From Closterium sp. Naga37s-1 (Eukaryota > Streptophyta > Zygnematophyceae > Desmidiales > Closteriaceae), in NCBI GenBank assembly GCA_947471745.1, contig CANJKZ010000915.1, forward strand, positions 1-64,000: 64,000 nucleotides of DNA, read 5' to 3'. Shown here one piece after another: positions 54,087 through 64,000 of this stretch (the stretch's first letter is position 1; each line of letters opens with the position of its first letter). Below the pieces are notes generated by a model. The model worked only from the letters and a program-made list of their open reading frames with translations. It did not search any database and was not told where the DNA came from. The translations under genes and the position numbers were made by a program.

Positions 54087-55902
54087 CCACTGAGTCTCCT
54101 CCTGTCCCTGCGTCTGGCCAGGTAGCTGCGTCGGGTCAGGTGTTTGCTGCTGCGTCCAGGTCTGGTCCTGAGTCTGCCCCCTGCTCGTGTCGCCGCCTGT
54201 CTCAGGAGACTCTCCTGTGGCACCACCGTCTTGGCCACCCCTCCTTGCCTCGTCTTCGGGGCATGGCTTCCCGTGTCCTTGTCTCTGGTCTTCCCCGGTC
54301 TCTCCCTCCCCTTCCTTCGGGACCCGGACCTTCCTGTGTCCCCTGTGTCGAGGGGCGGCTCCGGGCTGCCCCTCACTCCTCCCAGTTTCCCCCGACAGAG
54401 GCTCCTCTGCAGACGCTTCACATGGACGTGTGGGGCCCGGCCCGCGTCCGTGGGCAGGGTCACGAGCGCTACTTCCTGCTGGTGGTTGACGACTACTCGC
54501 GTTACACCACAGTCTTCCCCTTGCGCAGCAAGGGTGATGTCACTGAGGTGTTGATCGACTGGATCCGCGCAGCTCGTCTCCAGCTCAGGAGGAGCTTCGG
54601 CTCGGACTTTCCTGTTCTGCGTCTGCACTCTGACCGAGGTGGAGAGTTCTCCTCTGGCCTTCTGCGAGCCTACTGTCGTGCACGAGGCATCCGCCAGACC
54701 TTTACGCTTCCGGACTCTCCACAGCAAAATGGGATTGCTGAGCGCCGCATTGGCATGGTCATGGACGTCGCTCGTACGTCCATGATGCATGCGGCTGCCC
54801 CCCATTTTCTGTGGCCGTTCGCGGTTCGGTACGCGGCGCATCAGATCAACCTTCACCCCAGGGTCTCCCGGCCGGAGACCTCCCCAGCTCTGCTGTGGAC
54901 GGGGAAGGTCGGCGATGCGTCTGCGTTCCGTGTCTGGGGATCTCGGGCGTTTGTCCGCGACTTGTCTGCGGACAAGCTGTCCCCTCGTGCTGCTCCCTGT
55001 GTCTTCCTCGGCTTCCCCCCTAACGCCCCAGGGTGGCAGTTCTACCACCCCTCCTCTCGTCGTGTTCTGTCCTCCCAGGACGTCACGTTCGACGAGTCAG
55101 TCCCCTTCTACCGCCTCTTCCCCTACCGCACTCCTTCCCTCCCCCCGCCACCGCACTTCCTTGTGCCAGGTCCCCCCCCGGTAGACCCCCTTCCCCCTCA
55201 GGGTCCTGCCCCTTCAGGTGTGTCCCAGGTAGACGCAGTCGAGCCGGTCGAGGTTGCTGGTGACTCTGGTCCTGCTGCGGGTGCTGAGCCTGGGGGTGCT
55301 GACTCTGGGGGTGCTACGCGCGTGGGTGCTGAGCCTGGGGGTGCTGAGCCTGGGGGTGCTGAGTCTGGGGGTACTGAGCCTGGGGGTACTGCGACTGGGG
55401 GTGCTGAGCCTGGGGGTGCGGAGTCTGGGGGTGCTGAGCCTGGGGGTGCTGCGACTGGGGGTGCTGAGCCAGGGGGTGCTGCGTCTGGAGCTGCGGAGCC
55501 TGCGGCCACTGGACCTCCCCTTGTGGCGTCTGGCGGTGCGGGACCTGGCGGTTCTCCGGGTGCTTCGCCTCGGCGGGAGCCCCTCTCTCCACAGGAGCTG
55601 CGCGAGTGGTTTGCTCGCCGCTGGAGACGTACTGCTGGAGCTGGAGCTCCTTCGGCTGCTGAGGGTACTTGTGCCGCTGGTCCCGGAGCTGCTGGACCTT
55701 CGGGTCCGCCTGGAGCTGGAGCTGCTGTGGGTGTTGGTGCTGAGACTGCTGCTGTCCCTCCTAGCGGTGGTCCTGCTGCGGGTGCTGCTGGTGCTGCTGG
55801 AGGTCCTGCCGCTGGAGGTGCTGTTGGCGCTGGTGCTGCTGCTGAGGGTGCTGTCCCTGCTGTGTCTGGAGTCGCCGCGCGGCCTCGGCCGTACTTCGGG
55901 GG
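54018..55902 (+). CDS. Family E integrase with proline/Gly-rich linker (pol lacks RT)
   Basis: Open from the frameshift at about 54,018. It contains the protease tail (GRHLATF, SSLYTLTTESP), then the pre-integrase zinc motif LLWHHRLGHPSLPRLRGM with CVPCVEG (about 54,220-54,355). The integrase core has LHMDVWGPARV (about 54,418), LHSDRGGEFSS (about 54,628) and SPQQNGIAERRIG (about 54,717), giving the full DDE set. The C-terminal part (VWGSRAFVRDLSADKLSPRA, PCVFLGFPPNAPGWQFY, SSQDVTFDESVPFYRLFPYR) is well preserved. A repeated AEPGG linker and an Ala/Gly-rich tail follow. The frame then meets 15 bp of LTR and the gypsy flank and ends by chance at 55,939. Reverse transcriptase and RNase H are deleted. 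This is the best-preserved integrase in the window but cannot be mobile alone. Confidence 0.85.
55275..55500 (+). repeat. 15-bp coding minisatellite (AEPGG repeat)
   Basis: About fifteen copies of a 15-bp unit around GCTGAGCCTGGGGGT encode AEPGG, ADSGG, AESGG, TEPGG or ATGGG in the linker after integrase. The unit length is a multiple of three, so copy-number change keeps the frame. Confidence 0.9.
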
Positions 55903-55917
55903 GTTCTCCTTTTCACA
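55903..55917 (+). mobile_element. Residual 15 bp of the family E 3' LTR
   Basis: GTTCTCCTTTTCACA is identical to the last 15 bases of the 5' LTR (51,341-51,355). It is followed at 55,918-55,922 by GTCAC, the same five bases that precede the 5' LTR. The outer end of the element is therefore preserved while the internal 3' part has been deleted. Confidence 0.85.
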
Positions 55918-58830
55918 GTCACCAACATCAAGGGCCTAGATTTCTTGTTAGGGAGAGATTTTTTGAAGCGATTCAACCTTGAGATCGATTGGGTCAATCG
56001 AGTGAAGCTACAAAGCTAGACGTAAAGAGGCGATATTCATGAGGCGACACTCCCACACTTTGAGAGAACGGCGAACGAGAGTAACACGGGTTACCTAGCA
56101 CTGGCAATGGCAGCAGAAGAGGAGAAGCCGAACTCCGAGCTACCTGCAGCAGTACATAAGGTTCTAGAGGAGTAAACGGATATCATGCCGGATTACCTAC
56201 CTACAACACGAGATGGTCGAGGAACCAGGTTCACAACCAACCTTTCGTGCATCGTACAGCCTCACCCCAACTGTTTTTGCATATATAAGAAGCAGATAGA
56301 GTACCTGCTGGATCGTAGACTGATTTGGCCCTTCACATCACCCTACAGCACACAGGTTCTCTTCACTCCAAAGTCGGATGGTAGTTCACGGGTGTGCATC
56401 GATTACCGGGCACTGAACAAGGAGAGAGTGAAATTCACTATTCAATACCGCACATAGACGACCTCATGGACAATCTTCTCGAAACTGGACTTGCGGTTGG
56501 GTTACTGGCAAATCAAAATGGTGGCCAACCCGATCCATACAACGGTGTTTCATGCCAAATATGGCTCACACGAATACTTGGTGATACTGTTGGAACCGTG
56601 CAACGCACCAGCAACATTCAAAGCGGAGATGAATCATATCCAACAGCCCCTGCTGATCAAGGGCGTGGTGGTGTATCACGATATTCTAAATCTACTCCAA
56701 AATTACAAAGAAGCATGTGGAGCATCTGCGGAAAGTATTGGAGATCCTGCGGGAAAACAGATTCTACATAAGGCTGTCAAAAAGCGACTTCGCTCTGAAG
56801 AAGGAGTCGTTCCTTGGGCACACGGTGAGTGTCAGGGGCATAGACGTGGATCCGTGGAAGATCGAAACCATCAATAAGTGGAAGGTTCTTGAGAACGTCA
56901 AAGAGTTGCAACAACGCCTATGCTTGCAAATTACTACAACAGCTTCGTGCCCCAGTATGCTCGGATAAGAGCGCCACTTACGAACTTACCGAAAAAGGAT
57001 ACGCCCTACAAATGGGATACCCTTCAACAGCAAGCCATGGAGCAGCTACAGGCACCTTTGACAACGCCCCAGTACTGATCCTTTCAGATCCAAAAAGGTA
57101 CTACGTGGTGGAAGCAGATGCGAGTGACCAAGCAGTCGGAGCAGTATTGATGTAAGATCACTGACGCGGCCTGCAACCCATCGCATTCCCCAGTAAAAGG
57201 CTACATGGAAAAAGCCACCCCATAGATGAGAAGGAGGCCCTGTCGATTGTCACATCGTTCAAGGCTTGGAGGTGCTACTTGGAAGGAGCTCAATCTAGAG
57301 TCTACACTGACCATTGTAGCCTAAAGTACATCAGGTCACAACCTACTCTCTCCATGCGACAGGCGCGGTGGATGGACTTCCTTGAGACGCAATTGTACTA
57401 CGACATTGTCCACAAGCCGGGACTTCACAACAGGAGTGAGCCGACCTGGACATGTAGCAAGGATCCAGCTAGAAGGGATGAACCTCCTGCTCAAGGGCAT
57501 AAACCTACATCAGTACTCCGTGGACATAGAATTCGCACCAGCAAAGAAGTAGAAACAGCTATAGTGGGAGAATCAACTAGCAGTACGGAAGGGTTCCAGG
57601 AAGATATGGTTTCTGAACTACACTCCACTCCACCAAATCCGACTCAAGGTGTTTCACAACGTAGCATATGAAGGACATTTTGGAAACAACAAAAACCCCT
57701 GTCAGCATATTTAAATATTTCAAAACGTGCCAGCAGTTCGTCACCTCGTGCCGACACGTGCCAGAGCAGGCATGGCAAGTTTTTAGTCTGGACTTTATTA
57801 CTGGACTATCACCGACCACTCAAGGGCATGATGCTATACCCAATGGTATCGATATGTTCTCTTAGATGGGACACTTCATCCCTACCAACACTACGGCTAC
57901 AACTGAAGCTACAGCTCCCCTCGTCCTCGAACGCATCATCACCATCTACGACATTCCAGCTACTCTTGTCTCAGACAGAGAATAGAAGTTTATAGTTGAT
58001 TCTGACAGGAACTCATGGGTGTTTTGGGGACAGAATATGTGATGTCTTCAGCATACCATTCCCAGACAGATGGATAGATTGAACGATTGAACCAGGTGGT
58101 TGAATAGCTACAAAGTACCGCATGCAAAGACGGCATCAGCCACTGGGATCAGCAATTATTCACACTCGAATTCGCATACAACAACGTAACTCATGCGGCC
58201 ACAGGGAAATGACCTGTCTTCCTATGCTACGGACGTGATCCTATAACACCGCAACAGCCAACCGTACCTGCACACGTCCAGGCCGTTCATGACTTCGTCA
58301 TTACCATGCAGCAGCTATGGGAGAAGACCCAGCGTCGTCTCACCATGATGCTGAACTCCTAGAAGCAGTATGCAGACCATCAGCGACGTAATCACACATT
58401 AGGTGTCGGAGACCAAGTTCTTCTGGACACACGTAACTTGGACTTATCTCACCTCCCGTCCAAGATCTGGCCTCGCTTCTGTGGTCCTTCCCGCATCAAG
58501 ATGATGGTGACAACAATAACATTTTGCTTGCGCTTACTAGCTACATGGAAACTTCACAATGCTTTCCATGCTCAGCTACTGTAGCCCTACAAAGAACCCC
58601 AGTTAGTAGTACCAGGGACGTCAGCTACTGCCACCGCCACCTGTTCTCTTACAGGATGAACCAGAGTACGAATTGGAACGCGTATTCACGCATCAACGCC
58701 GACGCAACAACATCCTCGAGTTCCTGATCCACTAGTAGGGATACAACCTATCAGAGGACACATGCCATGCTTTCACGGATAATCTTGTCAAGCAAGGTGT
58801 TTCTCATGCCACCCAGATTCGGAGGGGGGA
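55918..58830 (+). pseudogene. Ty3/gypsy pol, decayed (protease end, RT, RNase H, integrase)
   Basis: After the duplicated GTCAC the frame reads VTNIKGLDFLLGRDFLKRFN (protease end, 55,918). Reverse transcriptase follows in three alternating frames: IMPDYLPTTRDGRG, FTPKSDGSSRVCIDYRALNK (about 56,370), DLRLGYWQIKM (about 56,480) and YHDI (about 56,675) where YLDD or YVDD is expected, so a catalytic Asp is missing. RNase H (about 57,095-57,450) has EADASDQAVGAVLM, PIAFPSKRL and VYTDHCSLKYI. Integrase shows VFSLDFITGLSPT (about 57,778), MGHFIPTNTTATTE, TLVSDRE and, in another frame, YHSQTDG, IERLNQVVE and the C-terminal SKIWPRFCGPSRI. Stops include TAA 56,173 and 57,153, TGA 57,165 and 58,210, and TAG 57,863, 57,983, 58,075, 58,105 and 58,360. 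Non-functional. Confidence 0.85.
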
Positions 58831-58832
58831 CG
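58820..58832 (+). promoter_or_regulatory. Polypurine tract of the gypsy element
   Basis: CGGAGGGGGGACG directly precedes TGTGAGAG, a plausible LTR start. This is the usual arrangement at the 3' end of plant gypsy elements. Confidence 0.65.
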
Positions 58833-59637
58833 TGTGAGAGTAAACCGTCTGCTCATACCTGAACTTGTTGAATGCACGTCAATTTGAGTGCATGTCATCC
58901 TAACGTCCTGCCGAGTGCTCGTGCTATTCATGCGTGCATTGTTTGCATGAGCATATATCATTATGCATGGCTGTTGGATATTATCATCTCTGTGTTGTTC
59001 TCCAAGTTTAAATGCTTGATCATGCAGGAGAAATCCAGAGCTGTCCAACGATACCAAGATCGCCTTATTCTGACCAAGATCGCCCAAGTTACAAGATTTC
59101 CAAGTCTTGGATTTCTTATTACCTTTTGGGGTTATATCTAATTTGGGTGATTACATGGACATGACTATGAAGGGATCTTTGGTTAGGTGGTTAGGGAAGG
59201 CCACTTTGACTTTTGGATTGGGGTGCCTAGAAGTTTCTAGCATGGGTTGCAAATTTTGCAACACCTAGGCAAAATCCAACTAGATTGGATTTTGCATGTG
59301 ACACCTCAAGGACCTCATGATGAGGGTTGCATCCTTGCTACTAGGAAGGTTCCAACCATCCTTCCCTAGGTCTTGAAGAACCCCTTCCCTCTCATGGTTC
59401 TCTTGGAATCCCCAACTCCAACTATTCTATGTCTTAATATTTGTACTTCCTCTACCATTCTAGTCATGCGGCTGCTGGACCTTTTTATCTGGTTCTCACT
59501 CTCTAGACCATCATAACGACTGATTCAACTTGGAGATGGTAGCTAAGCCTAAGGCGCACAATCCTACTGAGTGGATTTGCGTTTAGTTGAATAATGAGTT
59601 CGTCATAAGTTCTCAAAGTGACGGATCCTGAACAACA
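58833..59637 (+). mobile_element. LTR zone: gypsy 3' LTR start and family D 5' LTR end
   Basis: The region begins with TGTGAGAG after the gypsy polypurine tract and ends with GAACAACA before the family D primer-binding site. It has no gene. It could be a gypsy LTR followed by a D LTR, or one of the two truncated; the internal boundary is not identifiable because no second copy of either LTR is in the window. Confidence 0.55.
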
Positions 59638-59639
59638 AG

Positions 59640-59651
59640 TGTTGTCAGAGC
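59640..59651 (+). promoter_or_regulatory. Primer-binding site of family D
   Basis: TGTTGTCAGAGC follows the LTR end after the same two-base AG spacer seen in families A and B. It has two differences from TGGTATCAGAGC. Confidence 0.6.
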
Positions 59652-59901
59652 GGGTAGTCGACTTTGAGACGAAGAATCGCCGTGAATTCTCAACCGCTGT
59701 AGACAAGTGAGACCATTCTCTAGTAGTTCTGCTCGTGAAATTTCGATTGGTGGTCAAACCGCGTTCAAATTCAAAGTATCAAGTCCGCGACGGCGATTTT
59801 CGTAGAATCAAATTTTCTGGCAGAATTCTCTCCAAACGATTTCTCAAGTTTCCACCGTTCATAAGGCCTCAATATGACTAGAACGGACTCCAGAGGTGCT
59901 A
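59652..59901 (+). other. Untranslated leader of family D
   Basis: This 250-bp interval before the Gag ATG has no open frame or motif. It occupies the position of the leaders at 34,874 and 40,678. Confidence 0.5.
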
Positions 59902-61152
59902 ATGGCGAGATGGCTGGAGCTAGAGGCTGGAGAGCAGGGAGGAGTTGCTGGTGGTGGAGTGGGGACTCACCAACCAGCCAACCCTATGCTACCTACTTCT
60001 TCTACACCATCTCCTACTACCGTGGGTCCTGTGAAAGCTTTCTCTATTGATAAAGTCATGGGGGAGGACTACGAGTACTGGAGCTTCCACACGAGGCTGA
60101 TGTACACTCAATGCAAGCTATTGGAGCTGGTGGAGGGGAAGGAGAAGATGCCGGAGGCTGCGGAGCTGAAAGGAGCATGGATGAAGCGATCGTTCGACGA
60201 ATACATGCTCATGGTGCAAGCGGTTGGCGAGCGACAACTTGACCACATCAAGGACCTCATGGGTGATCCAGAGTCTGGCCCCAAGACTTGGAGGAAGCTT
60301 CTGGATGTACACTCACCGACACATGCTACCGGCATCGTGTTACTCGCGCGGCGGCTGCGCGACATCAAGTTCGTTGATGGATAGCCTATGCAACCCATGT
60401 TGGATGAGATGCGGGACATCTTCACGAAGCTCCAAGGCGGCGGTGTGGTGTACCCGGAGCTTGTGCAATGCATGGAGATCGTGATATGGCTGCCGGAGTC
60501 GTGGTCTGCCCTTGCGATCAACCTCAACTCTCAGCAGCCCTAGTGGAGCGTGGATTACATTCGCCCGCGCATACTAGAGGAGGAATTGCGGCGGCGGAGT
60601 GTGGAGCGCTCGGAGGAGGGGGCTGGTTATGGAGTTCAAGGTGGAAAGAGTGACTTCAAGAAGAAGAGGAAGGGCAAAAACTAGGACAACCCTAAGGAGG
60701 ATGGCGGCGGGGGTCAAGGGGAGGTGTGCTTCTACTGCAAGAAGCGCAGACATCGTTGTCGGAAGTGCTACCAACGACCCAAGAATTGGACCCCGCCTTC
60801 ATCAAGCAACCAGCGTGGTGGCACGAGGAGTGGGGGAGTCATGGGAGCGAGTGGAGAGGAGAAGGAGGAGGAGGAGAAAGGCGGCAAATCTGAGGAAAGG
60901 AAGGCCGGGTTCTTCTTCGTGAACGAAGGCGCAACCGACCTCGCTATGGCTGCCAATGTTCTCCTAGACCCCCTCACCCATTGGGTGATTGACTCGGGAA
61001 GCTCATGGCATATGACTCCTCGTGCGGACCTACTCAATGAGATTCAGCCCGCACCCATCTCTATGTTCACATCTGCGATGGGCGCCAAGGCCAAGGTCAT
61101 GGGCATGGGTGCGCCAAGTTCATGGGAGCGGATGGAGAGCTTGTGGGGCTGA
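59902..61152 (+). pseudogene. Family D Gag and protease start
   Basis: One reading frame runs from ATG 59,902 to about 61,110, broken only by TAG at 60,382, 60,541 and 60,682. It starts with an acidic/Gly leader, then DKVMGEDYEYWSFHTRLMYT and RQLDHIKDLMGDPESGPKTW (copia Gag, related to family A). A basic tail KSDFKKKRKGK and the canonical zinc knuckle CFYCKKRRHRCRKC (about 60,727) follow, then the protease start HWVIDSGSSWHMTPRADLL (about 60,980). A frameshift near 61,100 shifts the protease into the next frame. The TAG at 60,382 lies in DG-stop-PM, where Gln is likely. Without the three TAGs the frame would be full length. Confidence 0.85.
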
Positions 61153-62774
61153 AGAACGTGCCGTTGGTGCCAGAATTGTGCGCGAACCTGATATCTACCG
61201 GCCGGTTGGGAGATGCGGGTGTGAACACCGAGACGATTGGCTCAGAGCGCTATCGTGCCTACAACGATGAGCGGCTGAATTGGGACCTGCAGCGGAAAGG
61301 GGATGTCTACAAGCGGATGTGGCAGATCCCGGTTCTCCCTTGGCGGAAATCGGGCACGGCAGCAGCGGCGGCATCGATGGAGGAGAGTGTCACTGAGGAG
61401 GAGCAGCAAGGTGTGCAAGGAGAGGAGCCGATTGGAGGAAGCGCGGCGATAAAGGCGTCAGCTACCTCGGGCCAAGCGGATTGGGAGACTTGGCATCGGT
61501 GGCTTGCACACGTGGCTGTTTCTACATTGGAGGTGATGCACAAAGAGAAGTGCGTGCATGGGCTGCAACTGCAAGGAGATGGCGCTCACATTGGCAGCTG
61601 CGAGGCGTGCATGCAAAACAAGTTTGCGCGGTTCCCGTTTCCACGTGCGGAGGGATCAGCGAAGGCGCCATTGGAAGTGGTGCACATGGACCTGGTGGGT
61701 CCTATGAGGACAGAGGGGATTGGGGGAGTGCTGTACTTCCTCACCATGGCGGACGAATGGAGCCGTTTCACGTGGGCACGTCCCTTGTCCAAGAAGAGAG
61801 ACGCTGCAACGGCGATCAAGGAGGATAGGTTGCCGATGGTGGAGCGGCAAGCGATGCGGTTGGTGAAGGTGCTGAGGAGCGACCGTGGTGGGGAGTTCCT
61901 TGGAACAGAATTCACCAAGTTTCACAAGAGGAACGGCATCCGACACCAGTTGACCTGCCCAGGAACACCGCAGCACAATGGCATAGCTGAGCGTGCCAAC
62001 CGGACCATTGGTGAGGTGGCTAAGACTCTGTTGAGGGCTGCTAGGATGCCCTACAAGTTCTGGCCAGAAGCTGTTCGTCATGTCATCACGGTTAAGAACA
62101 CGGTCTTCACGCATGTTGGCGACAACCATTGCGTGCCGTACGAGCGTTGGCTTGGGAAGAAGCCATCCATTGACATGCTCCGGGTGTGGGGCTGCATGGG
62201 GCTTGTGATGGTGCCTAAGGAGTAGAGGCACAAGTTGGAAGTTGCTGCTGTGTGGGCTGTCCATCTTGGGATGGCTCCTGATTCTAAGGGGTGGCTGATG
62301 TGGGACCCCAAGAGCAAGAGGACACTGGTCAGCCGTGACGTCAAGTTTTTGCAAGACGTCATGTACAAGGACTGGCAACAGCAGCAGTAGCAGGTGCAGA
62401 TTGGCTTGCGTTTGCAGGAGATTGAGCGGTCTGCAGTGGAGGAGGTTCAGCTGCACCTTGAGGATCTCCCTGGGTCAGAGCTGACCAGTGACCACAGTGG
62501 CGGTGGTGAGCAGCAAGGTGCTGGTCCTACTGCGGAGGAGGGGTTGGAGGATGAGTCGGCACGTGTGGACTCACCAACTCAGCCCGAGCCTACTGCAAAC
62601 GCCAAGGTCACCAAGAGGAGTGTGCAGGGAGGTGCTTCACCAGATGGGCAGCATACAGCAATCCGCGAGAAGAGAGTAGTGGCAGCACCTTCAAGGCTGA
62701 AGTATAGCCATTTGGAAGGACCCAGCAAGGTGCCATGGCGGTTCAGGCGGATGAGGGAGAGGATGAGGAGATGA
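61100..62774 (+). pseudogene. Family D protease tail and integrase
   Basis: The frame contains GADGELVGLKNVPLVPELCA (protease tail), the zinc motif WETWHRWLAHV ... CEACMQNKFARF (about 61,480-61,630), and an integrase core with VHMDLVGPMRT (about 61,680), LRSDRGGEFLGT (about 61,870) and TPQHNGIAERANRT (about 61,965). The C-terminal part follows (KKPSIDMLRVWGCMGLVMVP, then WAVHLGMAPDSKGWLMWDP). TAG stops fall at 62,223 and 62,388, the latter inside a Gln run. The acidic linker to reverse transcriptase continues to about 62,750, where the frame shifts. Closest in the window to family C by eye. Confidence 0.88.
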
Positions 62775-64000
62775 CCTTCTGTTTCTTCACACCCTTGCCT
62801 GGAGAACCAGCCACAGTGGAGGAGGCACAGAGTGGACCCCAGAAGGAGGAGTGGAAGGCTGCCATGGATGCGGAGTTCAACAGTCTCATTGAGAATGGGA
62901 CTTGGGAGCTTGTTGAGTTCCCCGAGGGGCGATGGCCGATCAGCAGCAAGTGGGTCTTCAAGGTGAAGAGTGGAGCTGATGGTGCGTTGGAGCGGTTCAA
63001 GAGCCGCTTGGTCACCAAGGGGTTTTAGCAGAAAGAGAAGGTCGACTTCGAGAAGATCTTCGCTCCCGTTGCTAAGCTAGTGACACTAAGGACTTCGCTG
63101 GCTGGCATAGCTGTGAAGGGATGGCACGTGAAGCAGATAAATATCACCACTGCGTTCCTCAATGGAGTGCTGCTGGAGGATATCTACGTGGCGCAGCCCA
63201 GCGGCTATGAGGATGGGACCAGCCAGGTGTGCAAGCTCAAGAAGGCCATCTATGGCCTTAAGCAAGCGCCCAGGTGTTGGTACGAGAAGCTGGAGGAGGT
63301 GCTGCTGGGTGGAGTCCCGAGCAGGTCACAACTTGTTTCTGCTTGGAGAGGGGGAGCAGTTGTTCTTGCTGCTGGTGTATGTCGACGACATACTGCTGTT
63401 CTCATCTTCCATGGAGCAGATTGAGAGGACACAGAAGCTGCTGATGGACAACTTCAAGTGCAAGATGCTGGGGGATGTCCACTACTGCTTGGGGCTGTAG
63501 ATTGAGAGGGATGTTGAGAGGACGTGGCTGAAGGTGAATCAGTCACACTACATCTCTGGTGTCATGGAGCGGTATGGTGTGACTGGGGGTCGCACTGTGA
63601 TAACACCGTTCCCTGCGGGCTTCAAACTGAAGAAGGCAGCTGAGGAGGATGATGTACTCGAGGATGAGCAGCAGAATGAGTACCAGTTACTCATTGGGAG
63701 TGTGATGTATGCAGCTGTGCAAGTGGGGCAGCTAGCACGAGTTGTGCAGCCGCCCAATGAGGAGCAGTTGGAGGTGGCAAAGCGCATGGTGCGCTACCTC
63801 GGATCAACGGCATCTGCTGGTGTTTAGTTTTTAGCTGGCGGCCAGCTGAAACAGATTGGAGCAGATGGGATCACGCCTGGAACCTTGAATCTATCGTGCT
63901 TCACCGACGCTACGTTTGCCTTAGAGGAGGAGGATCAGTAATCAGTTGGCGGCTTTGTGTGCATTGTCGGAGGTGGACCAGTGAGCTGGAGGTCCAAGAA
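62735..64000 (+). pseudogene. Family D reverse transcriptase and start of RNase H (cut by window end)
   Basis: Reverse transcriptase has MDAEFNSLIENGTWELVEFP and KSRLVTKGF followed by TAG at 63,026 (where KGFQQKEK is conserved). INITTAFLNG is Asn at the first catalytic position, where the other copies have MD. AIYGLKQAPRCWYEKLEE is followed by a frameshift near 63,310, then VYVDDILLFSSS (about 63,382). TAG at 63,498 sits in GL-stop-IERD, where Gln is usual. A segment corresponding to NTRPDxxFA is missing after SVMYAAV (about 63,715), an in-frame loss of about 10 residues. RNase H starts with CFTDATFA (about 63,898), has TAG at 63,825 and TAA at 63,939, and runs off the window at SWRSKK. Confidence 0.88.

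Noticed and set aside
58833..59637. Calling a single complete 805-bp LTR with TGTGAGAG and GAACAACA as its ends
   Set aside because: The left end follows a gypsy polypurine tract and the right end precedes a copia-type primer-binding site, so the two ends probably belong to different elements. No second copy is available to decide.
33757..63941. Accepting UAG as a glutamine codon in this organism
   Set aside because: Frameshifts show that the elements are dead, the least-damaged frames avoid TAG, and some TAGs replace Trp. Kept as a testable alternative only.

Overview
The window looks like repeat-rich heterochromatin from a plant-type nuclear genome. It holds no recognisable single-copy host gene, tRNA, rRNA or bacterial signal. 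The evidence is a long satellite array, several Ty1/copia retrotransposons whose primer-binding sites match initiator-Met tRNA, and a Ty3/gypsy element. The copia element at 51.2-55.9 kb has a glycine-rich Gag and an Ala-Glu-Pro-Gly-Gly linker. It reminds me of elements from streptophyte green algae (desmids such as Closterium), but that is a memory-based impression, not a search result.

Layout. (1) 1-26,304: one continuous 34-bp satellite of roughly 770 units. Each unit is built from inverted repeats and has irregular higher-order structure. It enters from beyond the left edge and decays at its right edge. (2) 26,305-28,005, minus strand: the Gag and protease-start remnant of copia family 'F', cut off by the satellite inside the protease codons. 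(3) 28,006-34,005: remnants of families B, A and C. Family A once inserted into the integrase of family C with a 5-bp duplication AAAGG. The 5' LTR and its left flank have since been inverted. (4) 34,006-46,455: two nearly identical (about 99.7% by eye) tandem units of family A, arranged LTR1 - body - truncated LTR - integrase scrap - LTR2 - body - truncated LTR - integrase scrap - LTR3. LTR2 is a chimera of LTR3 and LTR1, the signature of unequal crossing-over. (5) 46,453-50,635: a family-B LTR, a set of nested inverted repeats, and a second F Gag pseudogene between direct repeats. (6) 51,085-58,832: a decayed Ty3/gypsy element interrupted by copia family 'E', which inserted with target duplication GTCAC and lost its reverse transcriptase, RNase H and nearly all of its 3' LTR. 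(7) 58,833-64,000: an LTR zone and copia family 'D', which runs off the right edge.

All pol genes are broken, mostly by frameshifts and by in-frame stops that are overwhelmingly TAG, often where family motifs require Gln (CAG). Family E retains the longest undamaged stretches (Gag-protease and integrase). Nothing here is likely to be autonomously mobile. The most notable features are the satellite architecture and its junction with a retroelement, the recombination history recorded in the family A LTRs, and the stop-codon bias.

Family names A-F are labels used only in this annotation. Identities were judged by reading; no alignment or database search was run.
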